The translations under genes were made by a program, and so were the position numbers. DNA of 64,000 nt from positions 77,365,401-77,429,400 of the forward strand of contig JAQMRL010000004.1 of assembly GCA_035578175.1 (NCBI GenBank), read 5' to 3'. Under the pieces are notes generated by a model, which was not told where the DNA came from, made no database searches, and was given only the letters and a program-made list of their open reading frames with translations. The stretch is from Catonia carolina (taxonomy: Eukaryota; Arthropoda; Insecta; Hemiptera; Achilidae). Positions 51,655 to 64,000 of the stretch are shown in pieces; position 1 is the stretch's first letter; every line of letters starts with the position of its first letter.

Positions 51655-53505
51655 AATTTTTCTGCTTACATTTTTGCTACGGCAATTAAGCGAATGCGGT
51701 CGCCGAATTTTTTTTTATTTATCTCATGTGTACGAATCAGGTATTAAAGGTTATAGTTTTACACTGCCTGTGTAGAAGATATAAATACTGCTTATAAATT
51801 TCCCGTTAACTAACTGATCCTAAATCAACGAAAAATAGACTTGACAAGACGTTACTTGAAAAATAATTTTTGATTTACGCTAATATTGTGTTTAACAGAA
51901 ACACAAATATATGTATCAACATATAACTGGTAGTCAACAAACGATCTGTTAGGGTTGCGTGAGTAAGTCGGGCCAAGTGGAGTATGATGCGCATGTCACG
52001 TCAACGGCTCAGGTAATAATTGCCCAATCAGAGTCTCGTATTTTCGGCCAATAAGAAAGCCCAGTTTTAACCAATCAGATGTCTTCTCTTGCGTCATTTT
52101 GATTGGTCAATATTGTCCAATCAGAGAGTTTATATAACTGTACTACGTCACACCGATGTCAACCAATGACAAAGTGTCTCGAGCGTTACGTCATTCGTCA
52201 GGATATGCGGCTTTCTGATTGGTCCGTACTGATTCTGGGCGTCACGTCGAGTGTGATTGTAATGTAAAATCCACACCTAATGCCAGCCTCTAGTTAACAG
52301 TAGGGCAAAACATATGAAGGTACCTTTTAATGAGATTTATAGTTTCTAGGTAAATATCACTTACGAAATATGTAGTACCCCATTGTAGAGATCTTTCGAG
52401 TTTTTAAGGAAATTAAAAGTTGGTTTCTGTTGCTGCTAAATGTTAACACGGTTTTTGAGAAATCACGAGTGTTCATTCGATACCGACACAAAGAAAAATA
52501 AACAATTGAGAGTTATCTATTTTTCCTAGTTCGATTTTTGTAACCTAATTTTTGGCCAGTAATGTATCATATTTTTAAGGGAATGACTTTATACAACTGA
52601 AAATAAATATTACGATACGTAGAAGGCAACTGAAAAATCTAATTCAAAATATCTTGAGACGAAACAAAGTCAATATCCTATCGGGTAAGAAAATATACCT
52701 CATTTATCCGTTTTATAACAAGAAAACTATTTTGCTCTACCAACGAGCATTAGTCGAAAAATAATAATCAACGGTCTGACAAAATGATGATATTATATTG
52801 GGCGATGTAATTTCGAAAAAGCTTTTCTGGCTTTACTCTTATTTCATTAGTTCCTGTATTTTAAGATGTATGAAATTTATTGTGGCCATAATGAAAAGGT
52901 AGAGTGTTAAACATTTTTTGCTTGTAGTTTGCTAGTTCCTGACCGTAAATATGTCTTCATTTTTACCACCGGGTCAGCCAATTATATGACTAAAGCACGT
53001 AAGAACAGAAGAGGTAGAGGTATAAATGACACTAGTCAGAGTTATCTCATCTGAGTTGCATGAATTTCATTTTACAATCAAACCCTGTTGATTATGAAAT
53101 ACAGGTGTCATTCGGAGAGTCGAAAGTACATGATTTTCCGAAGGACTGGCATTCTGATAAGTATAATTATAAACGCTGTGAGAAGACCATGTAAACCAAC
53201 TCAACTCGTCTCACTCAGAAAAGATTTTAGAGCTTCAAACCACCTTGCCCGCTGCTTACCTAAAAAACAATATTCATTGCTCAACAATTTCAACAGCCAG
53301 CATTTTAGTTTACTGACAAATTGGATTGAAAATAAGTAATGTTATTAGCCTACCCTGCCTAAGAGAACGCATGACATGTTCGGCTTCGGAACGTTAAAAA
53401 GTTGCATCTGATAATGCTTTTAAAATTGTAATATTCGAACAAGCTGCCTACATAAACACTGATTACAGGCCTAAAACTATATAAAATCACAGCCATCGGG
53501 ATCGC
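51655..53505. repeat. Satellite monomer M28 (CRE altered)
   Basis: A 1851 bp copy with four private changes: T at 51815, A at 51865, A at 51984 and C at 51997. The last changes the full CRE TGACGTCA to TCACGTCA, and puts a stop into the minus-strand 77-codon frame seen in the other copies. Confidence 0.97.
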
Positions 53506-55357
53506 AATTTTTCTGCTTACATTTTTGCTACGGCAATTAAGCGAATGCGGTCGCCGAATTTTTTTTTATTTATCTCATGTGTACGAATCAGGTATTAAAG
53601 GTTATAGTTTTACACTGCCTGTGTAGAAGATATAAATACTGCTTATAAATTTCCCGTTAACTAACAGATCCTAAATCAACGAAAAATAGACTTGACAAGA
53701 CGTTACTTGAAAAATCATTTTTGATTTACGCTAATATTGTGTTTAACAGTAACACAAATATATGTATCAACATATAACTGGTAGTCAACAAACGATCTGT
53801 TAGGGTTGCGTGAGTAAGTCGGGCCAAGTGGAGTGTGATGCGCATGTGACGTCAACGGCTCAGGTAATAATTGCCCAATCAGAGTCTCGTATTTTCGGCC
53901 AATAAGAAAGCCCAGTTTTAACCAATCAGATGTCTTCTCTTGCGTCATTTTGATTGGTCAATATTGTCCAATCAGAGAGTTTATATAACTGTACTACGTC
54001 ACACCGATGTCAACCAATGACAAAGTGTCTCGAGCGTTACGTCATTCGTCAGGATATGCGGCTTTCTGATTGGTCCGTACTGATTCTGGGCGTCACGTCG
54101 AGTGTGATTGTAATGTAAAATCCACACCTAATGCCAGCCTCTAGTTAACAGTAGGGCAAAACATATGAAAGGTACCTTTTAATGAGATTTATAGTTTCTA
54201 GGTAAATATCACTTACGAAATATGTAGTACCCCATTGTAGAGATCTTTCGAGTTTTTAAGGAAATTAAAAGTTGGTTTCTGTTGCTGCTAAATGTTAACA
54301 CGGTTTTTGAGAAATCACGAGTGTTCATTCGATACCGACACAAAGAAAAATAAACAATTGAGAGTTATCTATTTTTCCTAGTTCGATTTTTGTAACCTAA
54401 TTTTTGGCCAGTAATGTATCATATTTTTAAGGGAATGACTTTATACAACTGAAAATAAATATTACGATACGTAGAAGGCAACTGAAAAATCTAATTCAAA
54501 ATATCTTGAGACGAAACAAAGTCAATATCCTATCGGGTAAGAAAATATACCTCATTTATCCGTTTTATAACAAGAAAACTATTTTGCTCTACCAACGAGC
54601 ATTAGTCGAAAAATAATAATCAACGGTCTGACAAAATGATGATATTATATTGGGCGATGTAATTTCGAAAAAGCTTTTCTGGCTTTACTCTTATTTCATT
54701 AGTTCCTGTATTTTAAGATGTATGAAATTTATTGTGGCCATAATGAAAAGGTAGAGTGTTAAACATTTTTTGCTTGTAGTTTGCTAGTTCCTGACCGTAA
54801 ATATGTCTTCATTTTTACCACCGGGTCAGCCAATTATATGACTAAAGCACGTAAGAACAGAAGAGGTAGAGGTATAAATGACACTAGTCAGAGTTATCTC
54901 ATCTGAGTTGCATGAATTTCATTTTACAATCAAACCCTGTTGATTATGAAATACAGGTGTCATTCGGAGAGTCGAAAGTACATGATTTTCCGAAGGACTG
55001 GCATTCTGATAAGTATAATTATAAACGCTGTGAGAAGACCATGTAAACCAACTCAACTCGTCTCACTCAGAAAAGATTTTAGAGCTTCAAACCACCTTGC
55101 CCGCTGCTTACCTAAAAAACAATATTCATTGCTCAACAATTTCAACAGCCAGCATTTTAGTTTACTGACAAATTGGATTGAAAATAAGTAATGTTATTAG
55201 CCTACCCTGCCTAAGAGAACGCATGACATGTTCGGCTTCGGAACGTTAAAAAGTTGCATCTGATAATGCTTTTAAAATTGTAATATTCGAACAAGCTGCC
55301 TACATAAACACTGATTACAGGCCTAAAACTATATAAAATCACAGCCATCGGGATCGC
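53506..55357. repeat. Satellite monomer M29 (1852 bp)
   Basis: It has one extra A in the run at 54168-54170, and T at 53750 in the stem of the 8-bp hairpin. Confidence 0.97.
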
Positions 55358-57208
55358 AATTTTTCTGCTTACATTTTTGCTACGGCAATTAAGCGAATGC
55401 GGTCGCCGTATTTTTTTTTATTTATCTCATGTGTACGAATCAGGTATTAAAGGTTATAGTTTAACACTGCCTGTGTAGAAGATATAAATACTGCTTATAA
55501 ATTTCCCGTTAACTAACAGATCCTAAATCAACGAAAAATAGACTTGACAAGACGTTACTTGAAAAATCATTTTTGATTTACGCTAATATTGTGTTTAACA
55601 GAAACACAAATATATGTATCAACATATAACTGGTAGTCAACAAACGATCTGTTAGGGTTGCGTGAGTAAGTCGGGCCAAGTGGAGTGTGATGCGCATGTG
55701 ACGTCAACGGCTCAGGTAATAATTGCCCAATCAGAGTCTCGTATTTTCGGCCAATAAGAAAGCCCAGTTTTAACCAATCAGATGTCTTCTCTTGCGTCAT
55801 TTTGATTGGTCAATATTGTCCAATCAGAGAGTTTATATAACTGTACTACGTCACACCGATGTCAACCAATGACAAAGTGTCTCGAGCGTTACGTCATTCG
55901 TCAGGATATGCGGCTTTCTGATTGGTCCGTACTGATTCTGGGCGTCACGTCGAGTGTGATTGTAATGTAAAATCCACACCTAATGCCAGCCTCTAGTTAA
56001 CAGTAGGGCAAAACATATGAAGGTACCTTTTAATGAGATTTATAGTTTCTAGGTAAATATCACTTACGAAATATGTAGTACCCCATTGTAGAGATCTTTC
56101 GAGTTTTTAAGGAAATTAAAAGTTGGTTTCTGTTGCTGCTAAATGTTAACACGGTTTTTGAGAAATCACGAGTGTTCATTCGATACCGACACAAAGAAAA
56201 ATAAACAATTGAGAGTTATCTATTTTTCCTAGTTCGATTTTTGTAACCTAATTTTTGGCCAGTAATGTATCATATTTTTAAGGGAATGACTTTATACAAC
56301 TGAAAATAAATATTACGATACGTAGAAGGCAACTGAAAAATCTAATTCAAAATATCTTGAGACGAAACAAAGTCAATATCCTATCGGGTAAGAAAATATA
56401 CCTCATTTATCCGTTTTATAACAAGAAAACTATTTTGCTCTACCAACGAGCATTAGTCGAAAAATAATAATCAACGGTCTGACAAAATGATGATATTATA
56501 TTGGGCGATGTAATTTCGAAAAAGCTTTTCTGGCTTTACTCTTATTTCATTAGTTCCTGTATTTTAAGATGTATGAAATTTATTGTGGCCATAATGAAAA
56601 GGTAGAGTGTTAAACATTTTTTGCTTGTAGTTTGCTAGTTCCTGACCGTAAATATGTCTTCATTTTTACCACCGGGTCAGCCAATTATATGACTAAAGCA
56701 CGTAAGAACAGAAGAGGTAGAGGTATAAATGACACTAGTCTGAGTTATCTCATCTGAGTTGCATGAATTTCATTTTACAATCAAACCCTGTTGATTATGA
56801 AATACAGGTGTCATTCGGAGAGTCGAAAGTACATGATTTTCCGAAGGACTGGCATTCTGATAAGTATAATTATAAACGCTGTGAGAAGACCATGTAAACC
56901 AACTCAACTCGTCTCACTCAGAAAAGATTTTAGAGCTTCAAACCACCTTGCCCGCTGCTTACCTAAAAAACAATATTCATTGCTCAACAATTTCAACAGC
57001 CAGCATTTTAGTTTACTGACAAATTGGATTGAAAATAAGTAATGTTATTAGCCTACCCTGCCTAAGAGAACGCATGACATGTTCGGCTTCGGAACGTTAA
57101 AAAGTTGCATCTGATAATGCTTTTAAAATTGTAATATTCGAACAAGCTGCCTACATAAACACTGATTACAGGCCTAAAACTATATAAAATCACAGCCATC
57201 GGGATCGC
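55358..57208. repeat. Satellite monomer M30
   Basis: A 1851 bp copy with private T at 55410, A at 55463 and T at 56741. Confidence 0.97.
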
Positions 57209-59060
57209 AATTTTTCTGCTTACATTTTTGCTACGGCAATTAAGCGAATGCGGTCGCCGAATTTTTTTTTATTTATCTCATGTGTACGAATCAGGTATTA
57301 AAGGTTATAGTTTTACACTGCCTGTGTAGAAGATATAAATACTGCTTATAAATTTCCCGTTAACTAACAGATCCTAAATCAACGAAAAATAGACTTGACA
57401 AGACGTTACTTGAAAAATCATTTTTGATTTACGCTAATATTGTGTTTAACAGAAACACAAATATATGTATCAACATATAACTGGTAGTCAACAAACGATC
57501 TGTTAGGGTTGCGTGAGTAAGTCGGGCCAAGTGGAGTGTGATGCGCATGTGACGTCAACGGCTCAGGTAATAATTGCCCAATCAGAGTCTCGTATTTTCG
57601 GCCAATAAGAAAGCCCAGTTTTAACCAATCAGATGTCTTCTCTTGCGTCATTTTGATTGGTCAATATTGTCCAATCAGAGAGTTTATATAACTGTACTAC
57701 GTCACACCGATGTCAACCAATGACAAAGTGTCTCGAGCGTTACGTCATTCGTCAGGATATGCGGCTTTCTGATTGGTCCGTACAGATTCTGGGCGTCACG
57801 TCGAGTGTGATTGTAATGTAAAATCCACACCTAATGCCAGCCTCTAGTTAACAGTAGGGCAAAACATATGAAGGTACCTTTTAATGAGATTTATAGTTTC
57901 TAGGTAAATATCACTTACGAAATATGTAGTACCCCATTGTAGAGATCTTTCGAGTTTTTAAGGAAATTAAAAGTTGGTTTCTGTTGCTGCTAAATGTTAA
58001 CACGGTTTTTGAGAAATCACGAGTGTTCATTCGATACCGACACAAAGAAAAATAAACAATTGAGAGTTATCTATTTTTCCTAGTTCGATTTTTGTAACCT
58101 AATTTTTGGCCAGTAATGTATCATATTTTTAAGGGAATGACTTTATACAACTGAAAATATATATTACGATACGTAAAAGGCAACTGAAAAATCTAATTCA
58201 AAATATCTTGAGACGAAACAAAGTCAATATCCTATCGGGTAAGAAAATATACCTCATTTATCCGTTTTATAACAAGAAAACTATTTTGCTCTACCAACGA
58301 GCATTAGTCGAAAAATAATAATCAACGGTCTGACAAAATGATGATATTATATTGGGCGATGTAATTTCGAAAAAGCTTTTCTGGCTTTACTCTTATTTCA
58401 TTAGTTCCTGTATTTTAAGATGTATGAAATTTATTGTGGCCATAATGAAAAGGTAGAGTGTTAAACAATTTTTGCTTGTAGTTTGCTAGTTCCTGACCGT
58501 AAATATGTCTTCATTTTTACCACCGGGTCAGCCAATTATATGACTAAAGCACGTAAGAACAGAAGAGGTAGAGGTATAAATGACACTAGTCAGAGTTATC
58601 TCATCTGAGTTGCATGAATTTCATTTTACAATCAAACCCTGTTGATTATGAAATACAGGTGTCATTCGGAGAGTCGAAAGTACATGATTTTCCGAAGGAC
58701 TGGCATTCTGATAAGTATAATTATAAACGCTGTGAGAAGACCATGTAAACCAACTCAACTCGTCTCACTCAGAAAAGATTTTAGAGCTTCAAACCACCTT
58801 GCCCGCTGCTTACCTAAAAAAACAATATTCATTGCTCAACAATTTCAACAGCCAGCATTTTAGTTTACTGACAAATTGGATTGAAAATAAGTAATGTTAT
58901 TAGCCTACCCTGCCTAAGAGAACGCATGACATGTTCGGCTTCGGAACGTTAAAAAGTTGCATCTGATAATGCTTTTAAAATTGTAATATTCGAACAAGCT
59001 GCCTACATAAACACTGATTACAGGCCTAAAACTATATAAAATCACAGCCATCGGGATCGC
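57209..59060. repeat. Satellite monomer M31 (1852 bp)
   Basis: It has one extra A in the A run at about 58816-58822, which shifts the short plus-strand frame. Other private bases are A at 57784, T at 58160, A at 58176 and A at 58468. Confidence 0.97.
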
Positions 59061-60911
59061 AATTTTTCTGCTTACATTTTTGCTACGGCAATTAAGCGAA
59101 TGCGGTCGCCGAATTTTTTTTTATTTATCTCATGTGTACGAATCAGGTATTAAAGGTTATAGTTTTACACTGCCTGTGTAGAAGATATAAATACTGCTTA
59201 TAAATTTCCCGTTAACTAACAGATCCTAAATCAACGAAAAATAGACTTGACAAGACGTTACTTGAAAAATCATTTTTGATTTACGCTAATATTGTGTTTA
59301 ACAGAAACACAAATATATGTATCAACATATAACTGGTAGTCAAAAAACGATCTGTTAGGGTTGCGTGAGTAAGTCGGGCCAAGTGGAGTGTGATGCGCAT
59401 GTGACGTCAACGGCTCAGGTAATAATTGCCCAATCAGAGTCTCGTATTTTCGGCCAATAAGAAAGCCCAGTTTTAACCAATCAGATGTCTTCTCTTGCGT
59501 CATTTTGATTGGTCAATATTGTCCAATCAGAGAGTTTATATAACTGTACTACGTCACACCGATGTCAACCAATGACAAAGTGTCTCGAGCGTTACGTCAT
59601 TCGTCAGGATATGCGGCTTTCTGATTGGTCCGTACTGATTCTGGGCGTCACGTCGAGTGTGATTGTAATGTAAAATCCACACCTAATGCCAGCCTCTAGT
59701 TAACAGTAAGGCAAAACATATGAAGGTACCTTTTAATGAGATTTATAGTTTCTAGGTAAATATCACTTACGAAATATGTAGTACCCCATTGTAGAGATCT
59801 TTCGAGTTTTTAAGGAAATTAAAAGTTGGTTTCTGTTGCTGCTAAATGTTAACACGGTTTTTGAGAAATCACGAGTGTTCATTCGATACCGACACAAAGA
59901 AAAATAAACAATTGAGAGTTATCTATTTTTCCTAGTTCGATTTTTGTAACCTAATTTTTGGCCAGTAATGTATCATATTTTTAAGGGAATGACTTTATAC
60001 AACTGAAAATAAATATTACGATACGTAGAAGGCAACTGAAAAATCTAATTCAAAATATCTTGAGACGAAACAAAGTCAATATCCTATCGGGTAAGAAAAT
60101 ATACCTCATTTATCCGTTTTATAACAAGAAAACTATTTTGCTCTACCAACGAGCATTAGTCGAAAAATAATAATCAACGGTCTGACAAAATGATGATATT
60201 ATATTGGGCGATGTAATTTCGAAAAAGCTTTTCTGGCCTTACTCTTATTTCATTAGTTCTTGTATTTTAAGATGTATGAAATTTATTGTGGCCATAATGA
60301 AAAGGTAGAGTGTTAAACATTTTTTGCTTGTAGTTTGCTAGTTCCTGACCGTAAATATGTCTTCATTTTCACCACCGGGTCAGCCAATTATATGACTAAA
60401 GCACGTAAGAACAGAAGAGGTAGAGGTATAAATGACACTAGTCAGAGTTATCTCATCTGAGTTGCATGAATTTCATTTTACAATCAAACCCTGTTGATTA
60501 TGAAATACAGGTGTCATTCGGAGAGTCGAAAGTACATGATTTTCCGAAGGACTGGCATTCTGATAAGTATAATTATAAACGCTGTGAGAAGACCATGTAA
60601 ACCAACTCAACTCGTCTCACTCAGAAAAGATTTTAGAGCTTCAAACCACCTTGCCCGCTGCTTACCTAAAAAACAATATTCATTGCTCAACAATTTCAAC
60701 AGCCAGCATTTTAGTTTACTGACAAATTGGATTGAAAATAAGTAATGTTATTAGCCTACCCTGCCTAAGAGAACGCATGACATGTTCGGCTTCGGAACGT
60801 TAAAAAGTTGCATCTGATAATGCTTTTAAAATTGTAATATTCGAACAAGCTGCCTACATAAACACTGATTACAGGCCTAAAACTATATAAAATCACAGCC
60901 ATCGGGATCGC
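59061..60911. repeat. Satellite monomer M32
   Basis: A 1851 bp copy. A at 59344 is shared with M34. Private bases are A at 59709, C at 60238, T at 60260 and C at 60370. Confidence 0.97.
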
Positions 60912-62762
60912 AATTTTTCTGCTTACATTTTTGCTACGGCAATTAAGCGAATGCGGTCGCCGAATTTTTTTTTATTTATCTCATGTGTACGAATCAGGTA
61001 TTAAAGGTTATAGTTTTACACTGCCTGTGTAGAAGATATAAATACTGCTTATAAATTTCCCGTTAACTAACAGATCCTAAATCAACGAAAAATAGACTTG
61101 ACAAGACGTTACTTGAAAAATCATTTTTGATTTACGCTAATATTGTGTTTAACAGAAACACAAATATATGTATCAACATATAACTGGTAGTCAACAAACG
61201 ATCTGTTAGGGTTGCGTGAGTAAGTCGGGCCAAGTGGAGTGTGATGCGCATGTGACGTCATCGGCTCAGGTAATAATTGCCCAATCAGAGTCTCGTATTT
61301 TCGGCCAATAAGAAAGCCCAGTTTTAACCAATCAGATGTCTTCTCTTGCGTCATTTTGATTGGTCAATATTGTCCAATCAGAGAGTTTATATAACTGTAC
61401 TACGTCACACCGATGTCAACCAATGACAAAGTGTCTCGAGCGTTACGTCATTCGTCAGGATATGCGGCTTTCTGATTGGTCCGTACTGATTCTGGGCGTC
61501 ACGTCGAGTGTGATTGTAATGTAAAATCCACACCTAATGCCAGCCTCTAGTTAACAGTAGGGCAAAACATATGAAGGTACCTTTTAATGAGATTTATAGT
61601 TTCTAGGTAAATATCACTTACGAAATATGTAGTACCCCATTGTAGAGATCTTTCGAGTTTTTAAGGAAATTAAAAGTTGGTTTCTGTTGCTGCTAAATGT
61701 TAACACGGTTTTTGAGAAATCACGAGTGTTCATTCGATACCGACACAAAGAAAAATAAACAATTGAGAGTTATCTATTTTTCCTAGTTCGATTTTTGTAA
61801 CCTAATTTTTGGCCAGTAATGTATCATATTTTTAAGGGAATGACTTTATACAACTGAAAATAAATATTACGATACGTAGAAGGCAACTGAAAAATCTAAT
61901 TCAAAATATCTTGAGACGAAACAAAGTCAATATCCTATCGGGTAAGAAAATATACCTCATTTATCCGTTTTATAACAAGAAAACTATTTTGCTCTACCAA
62001 CGAGCATTAGTCGAAAAATAATAATCAACGGTCTGACAAAATGATGATATTATATTGGGCGATGTAATTTCGAAAAAGCTTTTCTGGCTTTACTCTTATT
62101 TCATTAGTTCCTGTATTTTAAGATGTATGAAATTTATTGTGGCCATAATGAAAAGGTAGAGTGTTAAACATTTTTTGCTTGTAGTTTGCTAGTTCCTGAC
62201 CGTAAATATGTCTTCATTTTTACCACCGGGTCAGCCAATTATATGACTAAAGCACGTAAGAACAGAAGAGGTAGAGGTATAAATGACACTAGTCAGAGTT
62301 ATCTCATCTGAGTTGCATGAATTTCATTTTACAATCAAACCCTGTTGATTATGAAATACAGGTGTCATTCGGAGAGTCGAAAGTACATGATTTTCCGAAG
62401 GACTGGCATTCTGATAAGTATAATTATAAACGCTGTGAGAAGACCATGTAAACCAACTCAACTCGTCTCACTCAGAAAAGATTTTAGAGCTTCAAACCAC
62501 CTTGCCCGCTGCTTACCTAAAAAACAATATTCATTGCTCAACAATTTCAACAGCCAGCATTTTAGTTTACTGACAAATTGGATTGAAAATAAGTAATGTT
62601 ATTAGCCTACCCTGCCTAAGAGAACGCATGACATGTTCGGCTTCGGAACGTTAAAAAGTTGCATCTGATAATGCTTTTAAAATTGTAATATTCGAACAAG
62701 CTGCCTACATAAACACTGATTACAGGCCTAAAACTATATAAAATCACAGCCATCGGGATCGC
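60912..62762. repeat. Satellite monomer M33
   Basis: A 1851 bp copy with one private T at 61261, two bases after the C of the full CRE's CGTCA core. Confidence 0.97.
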
Positions 62763-64000
62763 AATTTTTCTGCTTACATTTTTGCTACGGCAATTAAGCG
62801 AATGCGGTCGCCGAATTTTTTTTTATTTATCTCATGTGTACGAATCAGGTATTAAAGGTTATAGTTTTACACTGCCTGTGTAGAAGATATAAATACTGCT
62901 TATAAATTTCCCGTTAACTAACAGATCCTAAATCAACGAAAAATAGACTTGACAAGACGTTACTTGAAAAATCATTTTTGATTTACGCTAATATTGTGTT
63001 TAACAGAAACACAAATATATGTATCAACATATAACTGGTAGTCAAAAAACGATCTGTTAGGGTTGCGTGAGTAAGTCGGGCCAAGTGGAGTGTGATGCGC
63101 ATGTGACGTCAACGGCTCAGGTAATAATTGCCCAATCAGAGTCTCGTATTTTCGGCCAATAAGAAAGCCCAGTTTTAACCAATCAGATGTCTTCTCTTGC
63201 GTCATTTTGATTGGTCAATATTGTCCAATCAGAGAGTTTATATAACTGTACTACGTCACACCGATGTCAACCAATGACAAAGTGTCTCGAGCGTTACGTC
63301 ATTCGTCAGGATATGCGGCTTTCTGATTGGTCCGTACTGATTCTGGGCGTCACGTCGAGTGTGATTGTAATGTAAAATCCACACCTAATGCCAGCCTCTA
63401 GTTAACAGTAGGGCAAAACATATGAAGGTACCTTTTAATGAGATTTATAGTTTCTAGGTAAATATCACTTACGAAATATGTAGTACCCCATTGTAGAGAT
63501 CTTTCGAGTTTTTAAGGAAATTAAAAGTTGGTTTCTGTTGCTGCTAAATGTTAACACGGTTTTTGAGAAATCACGAGTGTTCATTCGATACCGACACAAA
63601 GAAAAATAAACAATTGAGAGTTATCTATTTTTCCTAGTTCGATTTTTGTAACCTAATTTTCGGCCTGTAATGTATCATATTTTTAAGGGAATGACTTTAT
63701 ACAACTGAAAATAAATATTACGATACGTAGAAGGCAACTGAAAAATCTAATTCAAAATATCTTGAGACGAAACAAAGTCAATATCCTATCGGGTAAGAAA
63801 ATATACCTCATTTATCCGTTTTATAACAAGAAAACTATTTTGCTCTACCAACGAGCATTAGTCGAAAAATAATAATCAACGGTCTGACAAAATGATGATA
63901 TTATATTGGGCGATGTAATTTCGAAAAAGCTTTTCTGGCTTTACTCTTATTTCATTAGTTCCTGTATTTTAAGATGTATGAAATTTATTGTGGCCATAAT
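62763..64000. repeat. Satellite monomer M34, cut by the window end
   Basis: Only the first 1238 bp are in view. A at 63046 is shared with M32. T at 63666 is shared with M1 only, and C at 63661 is private. Confidence 0.97.

Larger units (their letters stand above)
1..64000. repeat. Tandem satellite array, 1851 bp monomer, about 34 copies
   Basis: The whole window is head-to-tail copies of one unit. Taking the first base as monomer position 1, copies start at 1, 1852, 3703, 5554, 7405, 9255, 11105, 12956, 14807, 16658, 18509, 20360, 23891, 25742, 27592, 29443, 31294, 33145, 34996, 36847, 38698, 40549, 42400, 44251, 46102, 47953, 49804, 51655, 53506, 55358, 57209, 59061, 60912 and 62763. Copies differ by a handful of substitutions and rare 1-bp indels. 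Neither array edge is in view, so the phase chosen here is arbitrary. I recognise no known satellite family. Function could be heterochromatic or centromeric, or the repeat could be inert; nothing in the sequence decides. Confidence 0.99.

Noticed and set aside
1..64000. A CRISPR array
   Set aside because: The repeats are 1851 bp and directly abutting with no spacers; the sequence is eukaryotic.

Overview
This window is a eukaryotic tandem satellite array with one DNA transposon inserted in it. It is AT-rich. It shows no bacterial gene organisation, no operons, and no rRNA or tRNA gene that I could recognise. The transposon is of the piggyBac/PGBD type, which is common in animal nuclear genomes. 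An invertebrate, perhaps an arthropod, is plausible, but the species cannot be fixed from this sequence.

Layout. Positions 1-64000 consist of 33 complete head-to-tail copies (M1-M33) of a 1851 bp monomer and a truncated 34th copy (M34, from 62763). Most copies are exactly 1851 bp. M5, M6 and M14 are 1850 bp through one shared 1-bp deletion. M29 and M31 are 1852 bp through separate 1-bp insertions in A runs. M12 is interrupted at a TTAA by a 1676 bp element at 21616-23291, which brings that unit to 3531 bp.

The monomer has no convincing gene. Its most structured part lies at monomer positions 342-594. It holds seven CCAAT-type boxes, four of them spaced 46-47 bp apart in one orientation, plus five CRE/ATF-like sites, including one full TGACGTCA, and one TATATAA. 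Every copy therefore carries what looks like a polymerase II promoter with no recognisable coding sequence after it. The two recurring short open frames (77 codons on minus, up to 83 on plus) are best explained as by-products of this repeat.

History of the array. About 13 variable positions sort the monomers into types. On the left (M1-M19) types are mixed. The run M6-M10 reappears almost site for site as M14-M18, eight monomers away, and M3/M4 share markers with M11/M12, so there is a partial higher-order repeat of about 14.8 kb. On the right (M20-M27) copies are nearly identical, which suggests recent amplification or homogenisation. M28-M34 carry private changes. M2 has ten substitutions packed into 16 bp, which looks like a conversion tract.

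The transposon has a perfect TTAA target duplication and 13-bp terminal inverted repeats beginning CCC. It also has an internal 29-bp inverted repeat. Its transposase gene keeps an acidic N-terminal piece, apparently with a small first exon and an intron, and a C-terminal cysteine-rich piece. The whole catalytic core between them is missing and the two pieces are in different frames. It is a non-autonomous, internally deleted copy that would need an intact relative to move.
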